This document shows, piece by piece, positions 26,485 through 33,416 of a DNA stretch of 57,421 nt. The stretch comes from JAJISG01 sp964347345 (GTDB taxonomy: Archaea > Thermoplasmatota > Thermoplasmata > RBG-16-68-12 > JAJISG01): NCBI GenBank assembly GCA_964347345.1, contig CAYFYB010000009.1, forward strand, positions 1-57,421, written 5' to 3'. The translations under genes and the position numbers were made by a program. Position 1 is the stretch's first letter. Each line of letters starts with the position of its first letter. Below the pieces are notes generated by a model. The model saw only the letters and a program-made list of their open reading frames with translations, made no database searches and was not told where the DNA came from.

Positions 26485-27258
26485 TCAGAAGGAACCGCTC
26501 ATGGCCCTGGTGACACTGAATTTCCCGCGATCAAAGACGAGGGCGTAGAAACCTGTCTTATGGTTGGCGGCCCTCATCTTCACCACCCTTATCCTCCTCT
26601 GGACGTCCACGTCACTCACGTGGTGCATCTTGAGATGAATGATGCCATCTGCAAGGTAGTCCGCCTCATTACCCTGGGAGTGGAGGACCAGGGAAAGGGA
26701 GGGCTCCGGAGGCGCCTCGGCTATGAGGAAGGAGGTCGCCCGCTGCCCCCTGAACCAGTCGAAGAGCCTGAAGAGATCCTGTCGCCGGTCCTCAAACTTT
26801 GTGAGGACCTCCAAGGCTTCCAGGGAGTCGATGGCTATGATGTCGACCACACCGAGTTCCTTTCTGAACTCCACTGCCCTCTGTAGGAAGTCTATCCAGA
26901 GGCCTCCACTGCCCTCCTTCATCCTCTTCTGCAGGGTGGAGACGTCCAGTATGTGGAGCTTTCCTGTTACGTCCCCCACTCTGAACCCCATCTTCGCCAT
27001 CTGACGTTCCAGGCTCTTCTTTCCCTGTTCCAGCGTTATGTAGAGGGAGTTCCTGCCCTGATGAAGGGAGTTGTTGTACAGCACGCTGTAGACCAGGGAG
27101 GACTTCATCGTACCAGGGAGCCCGCTCACCAGAACCACATGGCCCTGGGGAACACCGCCACCGAGGATCTCATCGAACCCCTCAACGTAGGTCTTGATGA
27201 CCTCCTCTGCCTTCACAGAACCTTCCTCTGCCTCTACCACTTCCTCTGTCCTATTCAT
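26485..27258 (-). CDS. KaiC/RadA-like ATPase
   Basis: 257 residues, single RecA-like domain. Walker A GLPGTMKSS (46-54), TLEQGKKS with a catalytic-type Glu, Walker B IIAIDSLEAL (Asp 144), and the FxxRRQDLFRLFDWFR helix. It begins like KaiC family members with YVEGFDEILGGGVPQGHVVLVSG. C-terminal DGIIHLKMHHVSDVDVQRRI followed by RVVKMRAANH is the typical KaiC strand-turn with basic KMR. Overlaps the preceding GTPase gene by 8 nt. Archaeal KaiC-like proteins act in signalling, motility regulation and unknown processes. Confidence 0.92.
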   Translation of the reverse strand: MNRTEEVVEAEEGSVKAEEVIKTYVEGFDEILGGGVPQGHVVLVSGLPGTMKSSLVYSVLYNNSLHQGRNSLYITLEQGKKSLERQMAKMGFRVGDVTGKLHILDVSTLQKRMKEGSGGLWIDFLQRAVEFRKELGVVDIIAIDSLEALEVLTKFEDRRQDLFRLFDWFRGQRATSFLIAEAPPEPSLSLVLHSQGNEADYLADGIIHLKMHHVSDVDVQRRIRVVKMRAANHKTGFYALVFDRGKFSVTRAMSGSF

Positions 27259-27808
27259 GCTCTAATCCCTCCTTTGCTAACTTCATGAGAGTCTTCACGA
27301 GCTCATCCAGCCCGTGGCCAGTTTCAGCGGAGGTGCCCATCACGGGTTCCTTTTCCAACTGGAGGAGACCCTTGATCAGCTTGGGTTTCATGGCCTCTTT
27401 CAGATCTTGCTTGTTAGCGGCGACGACGATCGGAAGCCCCTCGCCACGCAGGCCCTCCAAGAGATCCCTGACCTCCGACAGCTTCTCGCTGTCCGTCGAG
27501 TCTAGGACGAGGAGATACAGGTTCGCTCCCCGACCAAGGACCTTCCTCATGAAGGAAAACGCCTTCCTGCCGGGTGCCCCGAAGAGGCTTATGTCCAGTG
27601 AGCCCACCACCTTTCGGCCGAAGTCCAGGGATATGCTTGACCCAAGCCTTTCCACGGAAAGAGAATCCTTGGCGAGGGTCCTGATGAGGCTGGACTTGCC
27701 CGACCTGTAGGGGCCCACGACTATTACCTTCAAGGGCTTCGTTGGCGCCTCTCCAGACCTGGATTCCTCAGAAGCCGTCCTCTTACCGAGCTGCAAGAAT
27801 TTCACCAA
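27251..27808 (-). CDS. Ras-like small GTPase (MglA/CvnD-related)
   Basis: 185 residues. G1 GPYRSGKSS (32-40), switch region SSISLDFGRK, G3-like LFGAPGRKAF where most relatives have LFGTPGQ, G4 ANKQD (131-135), G5 TSAETG. The LFGxPG form without the usual Asp marks the COG2229-like group that includes Streptomyces CvnD and archaeal Rup-type GTPases. The Gln after PG, needed for hydrolysis in Ras, is Arg, so intrinsic activity may be low. N-terminal 24 residues are basic and unstructured. Overlaps the roadblock gene by 26 nt, suggesting they work together. Confidence 0.9.
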   Translation of the reverse strand: MVKFLQLGKRTASEESRSGEAPTKPLKVIVVGPYRSGKSSLIRTLAKDSLSVERLGSSISLDFGRKVVGSLDISLFGAPGRKAFSFMRKVLGRGANLYLLVLDSTDSEKLSEVRDLLEGLRGEGLPIVVAANKQDLKEAMKPKLIKGLLQLEKEPVMGTSAETGHGLDELVKTLMKLAKEGLEHE

Positions 27809-28196
27809 CCTTGACGGCCTGTTCTTCCATGGTCATCAGCACCAGGCCCAAATTGACGTTGGGCTTCAGGAGGCTCACCAGTAGTGCCTCCTCCCCCGCG
27901 CCCATAGATATGATCATCCCGTTCTGACACTCAACGATTGACTGTCGGAATGTGCCCTGATGTAGCTCGACAATCGCCATCTCTGCCGTCCCCACGATAG
28001 CCGCGGCCATGGCAGCAACCACCCCTGCGTCCACTGAGCGCGGTAGAAGCTCCTCTATCAGGATCCCATCCCGGCGCGCGATTCCCACAGCGGCGACCCC
28101 CGGCAGCTTGCGCAGGTCCATCATGACCTGTCGAAGGCCCTCTTGGAGGGCTCCGGAAACGACTGTTTCATCGGGATGTTCCACGGCTTGCCTCAT
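27783..28196 (-). CDS. Roadblock/LC7-domain protein 2
   Basis: 137 residues, single roadblock/LC7 domain (about 18-130): MDLRKLPGVAAVGIARRDG, AAMAAAIVGTAEMA, IISMGAGEEALLVSLLKPNV. Roadblock proteins dimerise and act on small GTPases; MglB is the GAP of MglA. This one and the next upstream share AAIVGTxExA and GAGExAxL blocks, so they are duplicates. Begins 13 nt after its paralogue; its 3' end runs into the GTPase gene. Confidence 0.92.
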   Translation of the reverse strand: MRQAVEHPDETVVSGALQEGLRQVMMDLRKLPGVAAVGIARRDGILIEELLPRSVDAGVVAAMAAAIVGTAEMAIVELHQGTFRQSIVECQNGMIISMGAGEEALLVSLLKPNVNLGLVLMTMEEQAVKVGEILAAR

Positions 28197-28209
28197 CGTT
28201 CATCTTTCC

Positions 28210-28596
28210 TCAAGACTCGATGCCCGTTGAGAGAATTCTGCTCAACTGGCCTGCTGCCTTGTCAAGAGCCATCAGGAGGAGGCCGACGTTGCAGTTCTCC
28301 TTTACCAGGGTCATCAGGATAGCATCCTCGCCCGCACCTGTGGACAGGATCTTTCCCGCATCTGATCCAATGACGGAGCGAAGAAAGCGACCCTGTCCGA
28401 GCTCCTCTGCGGCCAACTCCCCCGTCCCCACTATGGCAGCCGACATGGCGGCCACCCTCCGTGGGTCCGAACTGCTTGGAAGATCGTGAGCTATCACGAG
28501 CCCGTCTCGACGTATGATGGCCACGGCTGAGATCTCTTTGAGCTGCCTGAGTTCCCTGATCACCTTGACAAGCTGCGGGCGGGGGTCTTTATGCAC
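28210..28596 (-). CDS. Roadblock/LC7-domain protein 1
   Basis: 128 residues, one roadblock/LC7 domain: LRQLKEISAVAIIRRDGLVI, AAMSAAIVGTGELA, ILSTGAGEDAILMTLVKENC, VGLLLMALDKAAGQL. Paralogue of the neighbouring gene, and a likely homo- or heterodimer partner. Overlaps the KaiC-GTPase fusion gene by 8 nt. Confidence 0.92.
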   Translation of the reverse strand: MHKDPRPQLVKVIRELRQLKEISAVAIIRRDGLVIAHDLPSSSDPRRVAAMSAAIVGTGELAAEELGQGRFLRSVIGSDAGKILSTGAGEDAILMTLVKENCNVGLLLMALDKAAGQLSRILSTGIES

Positions 28597-29752
28597 TCGG
28601 CCACCCCCATATGATGATCTCTACAAGGCTCTCCAGAGCCTTCTTGAGCCCCTTGTTTTCGATAGCTATGGTCTCCACCAGGGGCACCCTGCCATCCAGC
28701 TCCAGCCCTTTGCGTATCTCTTCGACGGGGATCGCCTCCGGAAGGTCTCGCTTGTTAGCCACGACCACCAGGGGTAGATGTTCGCCCACAAGCCTTCTCA
28801 TCTCCTTCGCTCTGGGCATATCCTCCGGCTTGGTGCTGTCGACCACGAGGAGAATGCCGTTGACCTCCCGAGCGAATATCTTGAAGATGAACTCAAAGCG
28901 CTCCTGACCAGGGGTGCCCAGGAGTTCCACCTCCACCCCGGATATCTCAACGCTTCCGTAGTCGAAGGCGATGGTGGTCCCCATCCTGTCCACGCTGATG
29001 GCCGCTTCGGAGAGTTGTCTCACCAATGTCGACTTGCCGGCGTGGTACGGGCCCGTGACAAGGATCCTGGGGAAATAGATGACGAGGCCTATGAGTTCCT
29101 TGAAGTTGAAGGGGATCCAGTTGGAGTTCAACCCCTTCTCCTTGCCCTTTACCCGCAGCTTGTTCAGGAGGACTCCCCCCTTGAGGCTAGTCTTGAACTC
29201 CAGGAGGTAGTCAGTGTGGGTCAGTATCTCATCGAGGGACTCCTTGTCGTAGCTCCAGTTGACGAAGAGGAGGCCTATGACGGCATCAGCCCCCTTGGCG
29301 AAGTCCATGAGCTTCTTGAGGAAGTCGATGACTTCCTCCTTGCTGAACCTCTCTGTCAGGAAGTCAAGGGAATCGAGGACGACCCGGACGGGTTTTGCCT
29401 CACTGATGGCGCTCTTGATGCGGTCTAGAATGTGTTCCAAGTCACCGACGTCAGCGATTCGATACTTCTCCTTGGAGGGAACGAGCATCTGGCTGGAGGT
29501 GGTGTCCACCAGGACGAGCTTGTCCTTGGGGAATTCTCCGAACTTGGCGAGTTCGCGGCGGGTCAACCGGGGTGCCCGGTAGAAGTCCACGTAGACACAG
29601 ACTTCGTCGTTCCTGAGGCCCGCTACCACGAACTGCTCCGCGAATATCCTCTTCTCAGCGATGACCTCGCTGAAGAACAGAATTCCGGAGGGGACCGGAA
29701 AGCCCCCCTGGAGGCCTCTATCAAGGGCTTCGATTCCAGTAACAGCCTTCAT
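28589..29752 (-). CDS. Fusion of degenerate KaiC-like domain and Ras-like GTPase
   Basis: 387 residues. Residues 1-205 are a KaiC-like RecA domain: GIEALDRGLQGGFPVPSGIL has the entry motif, but the P-loop is gone (FFSEVIAEKR in place of GxxGxGKT), while Walker B VRVVLDSLDFL (Asp 127) remains. Residues 228-380 are a complete small GTPase: G1 GPYHAGKST (234-242), LLGTPGQERF (278-287), VVDST, G4 NKRDL (333-337), and a G5-like ETIAIEN. It therefore senses or transmits through GTP, with an ATPase-derived module that probably cannot hydrolyse ATP. ATGA overlap with the gene before, 8-nt overlap with the roadblock gene after. Confidence 0.92.
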   Translation of the reverse strand: MKAVTGIEALDRGLQGGFPVPSGILFFSEVIAEKRIFAEQFVVAGLRNDEVCVYVDFYRAPRLTRRELAKFGEFPKDKLVLVDTTSSQMLVPSKEKYRIADVGDLEHILDRIKSAISEAKPVRVVLDSLDFLTERFSKEEVIDFLKKLMDFAKGADAVIGLLFVNWSYDKESLDEILTHTDYLLEFKTSLKGGVLLNKLRVKGKEKGLNSNWIPFNFKELIGLVIYFPRILVTGPYHAGKSTLVRQLSEAAISVDRMGTTIAFDYGSVEISGVEVELLGTPGQERFEFIFKIFAREVNGILLVVDSTKPEDMPRAKEMRRLVGEHLPLVVVANKRDLPEAIPVEEIRKGLELDGRVPLVETIAIENKGLKKALESLVEIIIWGWPSA

Positions 29753-30471
29753 TGCTCTCTTCCCCCCTTTTCTAGACTCCAGATGCCCTGCGCGGGGGCT
29801 GCCTTCAAGGGCTCAGTTGCCTCTCCTTCTAGAGGGAACCAGCGTGGTTCGATCCTGTGTCCTCTGAGGTGGTGGAGCCGTATCTTGCTCTTCATGGAAT
29901 CATCGAACTTGAGTTCGAGGACGCCATCAACGAGGGACCTGAGGAGGTTCTCCTGGCGCGCCTCCATAACGCCTTCGTGGCAGGCGTAGAGGATGAGTCC
30001 CAGCTGGGTCTTCACCCTGGCCGAGACTATCTGAAAGAACTTGCTCAGAGACTGAGGCGAGTTGTGCAGGAAGAGGGTGGAGATGGTGTAGAAGAGGATC
30101 TTCACTGGAGGAGCGAGCCTCTCCGCGGCCTTGGCGATGGCCATTCCCATGCCCTCCAGGTTGGAGAAGCTGCCGACCAGAATTGTGCTCTCTTCCTCAG
30201 GGCCCACCTCTTCGATGACTGAAGGGGTGAAGCAGTCGATGAAGAGGAGGTTCTGACCAGGATGGCTAGACAGATCGCTGTCCCTGGTGGACCCGTAGGA
30301 CATCACCTCTTGGGGACTGATGTCGATGCAGACGAAGACCACCCTGTCCCCCCCTCGCAAGAACGTCACCATGGCGTCTAGCAGGTAATCGAGTTTCCCC
30401 ACACCTGGAGGCCCGAAGACGAGCAGAGAGGAGTATTCCGGAATCTCTTGCAGGAACCTGGGTGTCATCAT
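29749..30471 (-). CDS. KaiC-like P-loop protein with altered ATPase motifs
   Basis: 240 residues, first gene of the operon. KaiC/RecA-like layout: FGPPGVGKLDYLLDAM has a P-loop Lys (26) but Leu where Ser/Thr should bind Mg; the Walker B strand VKILFYTISTL lacks the Asp (Tyr or Thr instead); VVFVCIDISPQEV matches the KaiC strand after helix 1; LILYACHEGVMEA and IRLHHLRGHRIEPRW match the late strands. It may bind nucleotide without hydrolysis. The 4-nt ATGA overlap with the next gene indicates coupling. A leaderless 10-codon frame ends on its start codon. Confidence 0.8.
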   Translation of the reverse strand: MMTPRFLQEIPEYSSLLVFGPPGVGKLDYLLDAMVTFLRGGDRVVFVCIDISPQEVMSYGSTRDSDLSSHPGQNLLFIDCFTPSVIEEVGPEEESTILVGSFSNLEGMGMAIAKAAERLAPPVKILFYTISTLFLHNSPQSLSKFFQIVSARVKTQLGLILYACHEGVMEARQENLLRSLVDGVLELKFDDSMKSKIRLHHLRGHRIEPRWFPLEGEATEPLKAAPAQGIWSLEKGGREQ

Positions 30472-30500
30472 CGGCCCCCAGGACTAGTCTGGAACTCCAT
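30468..30500 (-). CDS. Possible leaderless leader peptide, 10 codons
   Basis: ATG at 30500 sits where the TATA box predicts the transcript 5' end; the frame MEFQTSPGGR ends in a TGA overlapping the ATG of the first operon gene. It would let a 70S ribosome load at the 5' end and reinitiate. Could be chance. Confidence 0.35.
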   Translation of the reverse strand: MEFQTSPGGR

Positions 30501-30524
30501 GACTCCCGGAGTTTCGGATACTCT

Positions 30525-30534
30525 TCTTATAAAG
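30525..30534 (-). promoter_or_regulatory. TATA box of the KaiC-GTPase-roadblock operon
   Basis: CTTTATAAGA on the minus strand. Predicted transcription start about 30503, three bases before the ATG at 30500 that opens a 10-codon frame (MEFQTSPGGR) whose TGA overlaps the first gene start as ATGA. The promoter is divergent from pheS. Confidence 0.65.
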
Positions 30535-30583
30535 TCGCTGACATCGTTATCAGGCATGATTGAAGCTCTGGGAAAAGGCTAAG

Positions 30584-30604
30584 AGGCCCAGTAACTTTGG
30601 GCCT
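30584..30604 (+). promoter_or_regulatory. Hairpin just before the pheS start
   Basis: AGGCCCA-GTAACTT-TGGGCCT, a perfect 7-bp stem with 7-nt loop, ending 4 nt before the pheS ATG. If transcribed it would block ribosome access; no clear RBS is otherwise present. Confidence 0.4.
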
Positions 30605-30608
30605 GTAG

Positions 30609-32132
30609 ATGGACCCCAGGAAGCTGGCGGAGAAGCTGAGCCCGACGGAGAGGGACCTCCTCCTCACCCTGAGGGAGAGGGATGGGGTCGAGCCACAGCA
30701 TGTCCTGGGAAGCGGGGACTTCCGGGAAGAGGTCCAGGTGATGAACGCGGCCTCCTGGCTCCGGTCCAAGGGACTCGTCAGGATTAGGGAGAGACTTGTT
30801 CGGTCCTACTCCCTCCGCGACCCAGCATGGGCGGAGAAGGATCTGCCTGAGAGGAAGGCCCTGAACGTCCTCCAGGGCGAGCCGAAGATCGATGTCGAAG
30901 AACTCAGGAATCGTTGCGCCCTTGAGAAGGAGGAGTTGCCCATCGTCCTTGGGTGGCTCAAGAAAAAGGGCTGGGCAGAGATCCAGAAGCGCAAGGGCAG
31001 GACTCTGGTCAGCCTCACCCAGGCGGGCAAGGTCGCCTCAGAGCTACCGGGCCCCGACGAGATGCTTATCAGACGTCTCGCCCAGGGAGAACTCTCCGAG
31101 GACGAGGCCGATCCCCGTGTCCTCTCAATGCTCAAGCAGCGGAAGGAGATCGTGAGGGAGAGGCGCAGGGTACGCAGGACCATCCATCTCACAGAGGAGG
31201 GAAGGAGGGTCCTGGAGGCTGGTCTTGAGCCGACGGAGGAGGTGGCCCAGCTCACCCCTGAGATATTCCAGAAGGATGGTTGGCGCGGCCGGCGTTTCCG
31301 GAAGTACGACGTCCGAGCATATGCCCCCGCCTCGTACGCGGGCAAGAAGCATCCTGTGACCTGGTACATCGAGAAGATCCGCAGGATATTCCTGGAGATG
31401 GGCTTTGCGGAAATCGAAGGCAATTATGTGGGGCCCGCCTTCTGGTCCTTCGATGCCCTCTTCCAGCCTCAGGACCACCCCGCCAGGGACATGCTGGACA
31501 CCTTCTATTTGAAGAGGAGCCTGCGCTACGAGCTTCCGGGGAAGGAGGTCCTGAAGCGCGTCGCGGAGATGCACGAACATGGCGGCGATGTGGGCTCAAC
31601 GGGCTGGGGCTACAAGTGGGACCTGAAGGAGGCCAGGAGGGCGGTGGTCAGGCCCCACACCACGGCGAACACCATCCAGTACCTGGCGGAACACCCAGAC
31701 CCTCCCCAGAAGGCCTTTATCGTGGGCAAGACCTTCCGGAGAGACGCTCCCGATGCCACCCACCTCCCCGAGTTCCACCAGATTGAGGGCGTCGTGATGG
31801 AGGAAGGGGCCAACCTGGCAATGCTGATCGGGACCATCAAGGAGTTCTACCGGAAGATGGGCTTCGAGACGGTCAGGTTTCGCCCGGCCTACTTCCCCTA
31901 TACAGAGCCTAGCATGGAGCCTGAGGCCCTCCTGGAAGGACGTTGGATCGAGCTTGGAGGTTCCGGTATCTTCCGGCCCGAGGTAACCGCCCCCTTCGGC
32001 ATCACAACTCCCGTCCTGGCATGGGGCCTTGGGCTGGAGAGGTTGGTCATGGTCCTCGAGGGCATCACCGACATGCGGACCCTCATCTGGAACGACCTCG
32101 AGTGGCTCAAGGCGTCGAGGGCCGTTTTCTGA
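30609..32132 (+). CDS. pheS: Phenylalanyl-tRNA synthetase alpha subunit
   Basis: 507 residues, archaeal/eukaryal size. N-terminal winged-helix repeats (residues 1-210: LSPTERDLLLTLRERDG, IHLTEEGRRVLEAG) bind tRNA; class II catalytic core follows with motif 2 KTFRRDAPDATHLPEFHQIE and motif 3 GLGLERLVMVLEGITDMR. Pairs with PheT, which is not in the window. The TPR gene follows 41 nt later and may be cotranscribed. Confidence 0.96.
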   Translation: MDPRKLAEKLSPTERDLLLTLRERDGVEPQHVLGSGDFREEVQVMNAASWLRSKGLVRIRERLVRSYSLRDPAWAEKDLPERKALNVLQGEPKIDVEELRNRCALEKEELPIVLGWLKKKGWAEIQKRKGRTLVSLTQAGKVASELPGPDEMLIRRLAQGELSEDEADPRVLSMLKQRKEIVRERRRVRRTIHLTEEGRRVLEAGLEPTEEVAQLTPEIFQKDGWRGRRFRKYDVRAYAPASYAGKKHPVTWYIEKIRRIFLEMGFAEIEGNYVGPAFWSFDALFQPQDHPARDMLDTFYLKRSLRYELPGKEVLKRVAEMHEHGGDVGSTGWGYKWDLKEARRAVVRPHTTANTIQYLAEHPDPPQKAFIVGKTFRRDAPDATHLPEFHQIEGVVMEEGANLAMLIGTIKEFYRKMGFETVRFRPAYFPYTEPSMEPEALLEGRWIELGGSGIFRPEVTAPFGITTPVLAWGLGLERLVMVLEGITDMRTLIWNDLEWLKASRAVF

Positions 32133-32173
32133 GCAAAGGATTTATCGGCGGTCTCGATTCCCACCCGATCGGC

Positions 32174-32665
32174 ATGCCGGATACCTACGAGGAGATCGCC
32201 GCCGGGGAAAGATGTCTCAGTCGCCTTGACCACGAGGGAGCCTTCAAGCACTTCGACTCGGCCATCAAGGCGGAGCCTGAGAATGCCTACGCCCACTTCC
32301 TGAAAGCGGAGGCTGCCCTCGGCCTGGACCGCTTGTCCCCCGAGGAGATTGCCGCACTCTATAGGAAGGCCATGGAGCTCGAGCCAGACAACCCGCAGTA
32401 TCTGGACGGGTTCGGCAGCTTCTGCCTGGACATCGGCCGCTTCAAGGAAGCGGAGGAGGCCTTCAGAAAGGCGGCGGAGATGGACGAGGAGAACGCGCCC
32501 TTCTACTACATGGACTTCGCCGTTAACTACTATCGAAAGGCGCCCCTTATAATGGAGAGGTACTTGGACGATACCACCCGGAAGATGATCGCCAAGAAGG
32601 CGCTAGAATATCTCCTCAAGGCCCTGGGAATGGGGAAGGAAGAGGCCCTGGAGGTCCTCCGATAG
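32174..32665 (+). CDS. TPR-repeat protein
   Basis: 163 residues from ATG 32174; about three TPR motifs (EGAFKHFDSAIKAEPENAYA, ALYRKAMELEPDNPQYLDG, EEAFRKAAEMDEENAPFYY). No other domain, no signal peptide, so a cytosolic adaptor is likely. Follows pheS by 41 nt. The upstream-open frame lies in pheS and is not coding. Confidence 0.85.
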   Translation: MPDTYEEIAAGERCLSRLDHEGAFKHFDSAIKAEPENAYAHFLKAEAALGLDRLSPEEIAALYRKAMELEPDNPQYLDGFGSFCLDIGRFKEAEEAFRKAAEMDEENAPFYYMDFAVNYYRKAPLIMERYLDDTTRKMIAKKALEYLLKALGMGKEEALEVLR

Positions 32666-32669
32666 TGAG

Positions 32670-32816
32670 TCACCCTTCGGATGCCATCTGTCTCCCCCGC
32701 AGGCAGGCGTTGCAGATCCCTGTACGGCTGTCATAATGCTTCTCACAGACCAGCCTCCCGCAGTGGCTGCAGGTGCCCGTCGCTGGAGAGGGGCAGAGGT
32801 GGCAGATACCTATCAT
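32670..32816 (-). CDS. 48-residue zinc-finger protein
   Basis: Too short for usual gene callers. ATG 32816 to TGA 32670. The Cys/His pattern is C-x2-C-x7-C-x2-C-x4-C-x2-H-x7-C-x2-C (CHLC, CSHC, C then H in CEKHYD, CNAC), eight ligands for two zinc ions in a B-box/cross-brace arrangement. Almost no sequence lies outside the fingers. It could be a protein- or RNA-binding adaptor. It converges with the TPR gene, 4 nt apart. Confidence 0.72.
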   Translation of the reverse strand: MIGICHLCPSPATGTCSHCGRLVCEKHYDSRTGICNACLRGRQMASEG

Positions 32817-32921
32817 CGATTATTATTGGGACGGGGGACTATATAGCTTGTCCACCCGTGGCCTTCCAGTCTTCTCAGAGGGGAGGTCCTTCTCGGAGAC
32901 GGGTTCCGGAGGCAAGACAGA

Positions 32922-33416
32922 ATGCTAAAATGGATGAACCCCTTAGAGGTCTTCGTGACCGGCATAGAAGGCGAGGATTGCGTGTTCTGCGGCATCGTTC
33001 GAGGAATGGAGAGGGCTGCCTCCGTCTACGAGGACGAGGAGTTAGTGGCCTTCATGGACAGGAGCCCCATCAACGACGGTCACCTTCTGGTCGCCCCCAA
33101 GGTCCACTACGAGACCCTCTTCGAGATGCCTTACGAGGAGGTTGGCTCTCTCTTCGCCCGGGTGGCCTTTCTGGCGTCGGCGGTGAGGGAGGCAATGGAG
33201 GCCGACGGCATCAACGTGGGCCAGAACAACGGCCGCGCAGCCCATCAGATTGTCCCCCACGTTCACGTCCACATCATCCCCAGGTACAGAGACGATTCCC
33301 CCGTGGGGCGATGGCCCTCCAGGAAGGCGGCCACCCTGAACGCCCTGGAGCGGACTGCCGAGAGGATCAGGAAGGTGCTCGAGACCTCGCCTACCTTCTC
33401 AGCTCCCCGAGGGTAG
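32922..33416 (+). CDS. HIT-family hydrolase
   Basis: 164 residues. Zinc-type N-terminus DCVFCGIVRG, fold motif AFMDRSPINDGHLLVAPK, INVGQNNGRAAHQ and the histidine triad VPHVHVHIIPRY. Closest in pattern to Hint/bis(5'-nucleosyl)-tetraphosphatase-like enzymes hydrolysing AMP conjugates. Its last 26 nt overlap the convergent mptA gene. Confidence 0.92.
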   Translation: MLKWMNPLEVFVTGIEGEDCVFCGIVRGMERAASVYEDEELVAFMDRSPINDGHLLVAPKVHYETLFEMPYEEVGSLFARVAFLASAVREAMEADGINVGQNNGRAAHQIVPHVHVHIIPRYRDDSPVGRWPSRKAATLNALERTAERIRKVLETSPTFSAPRG

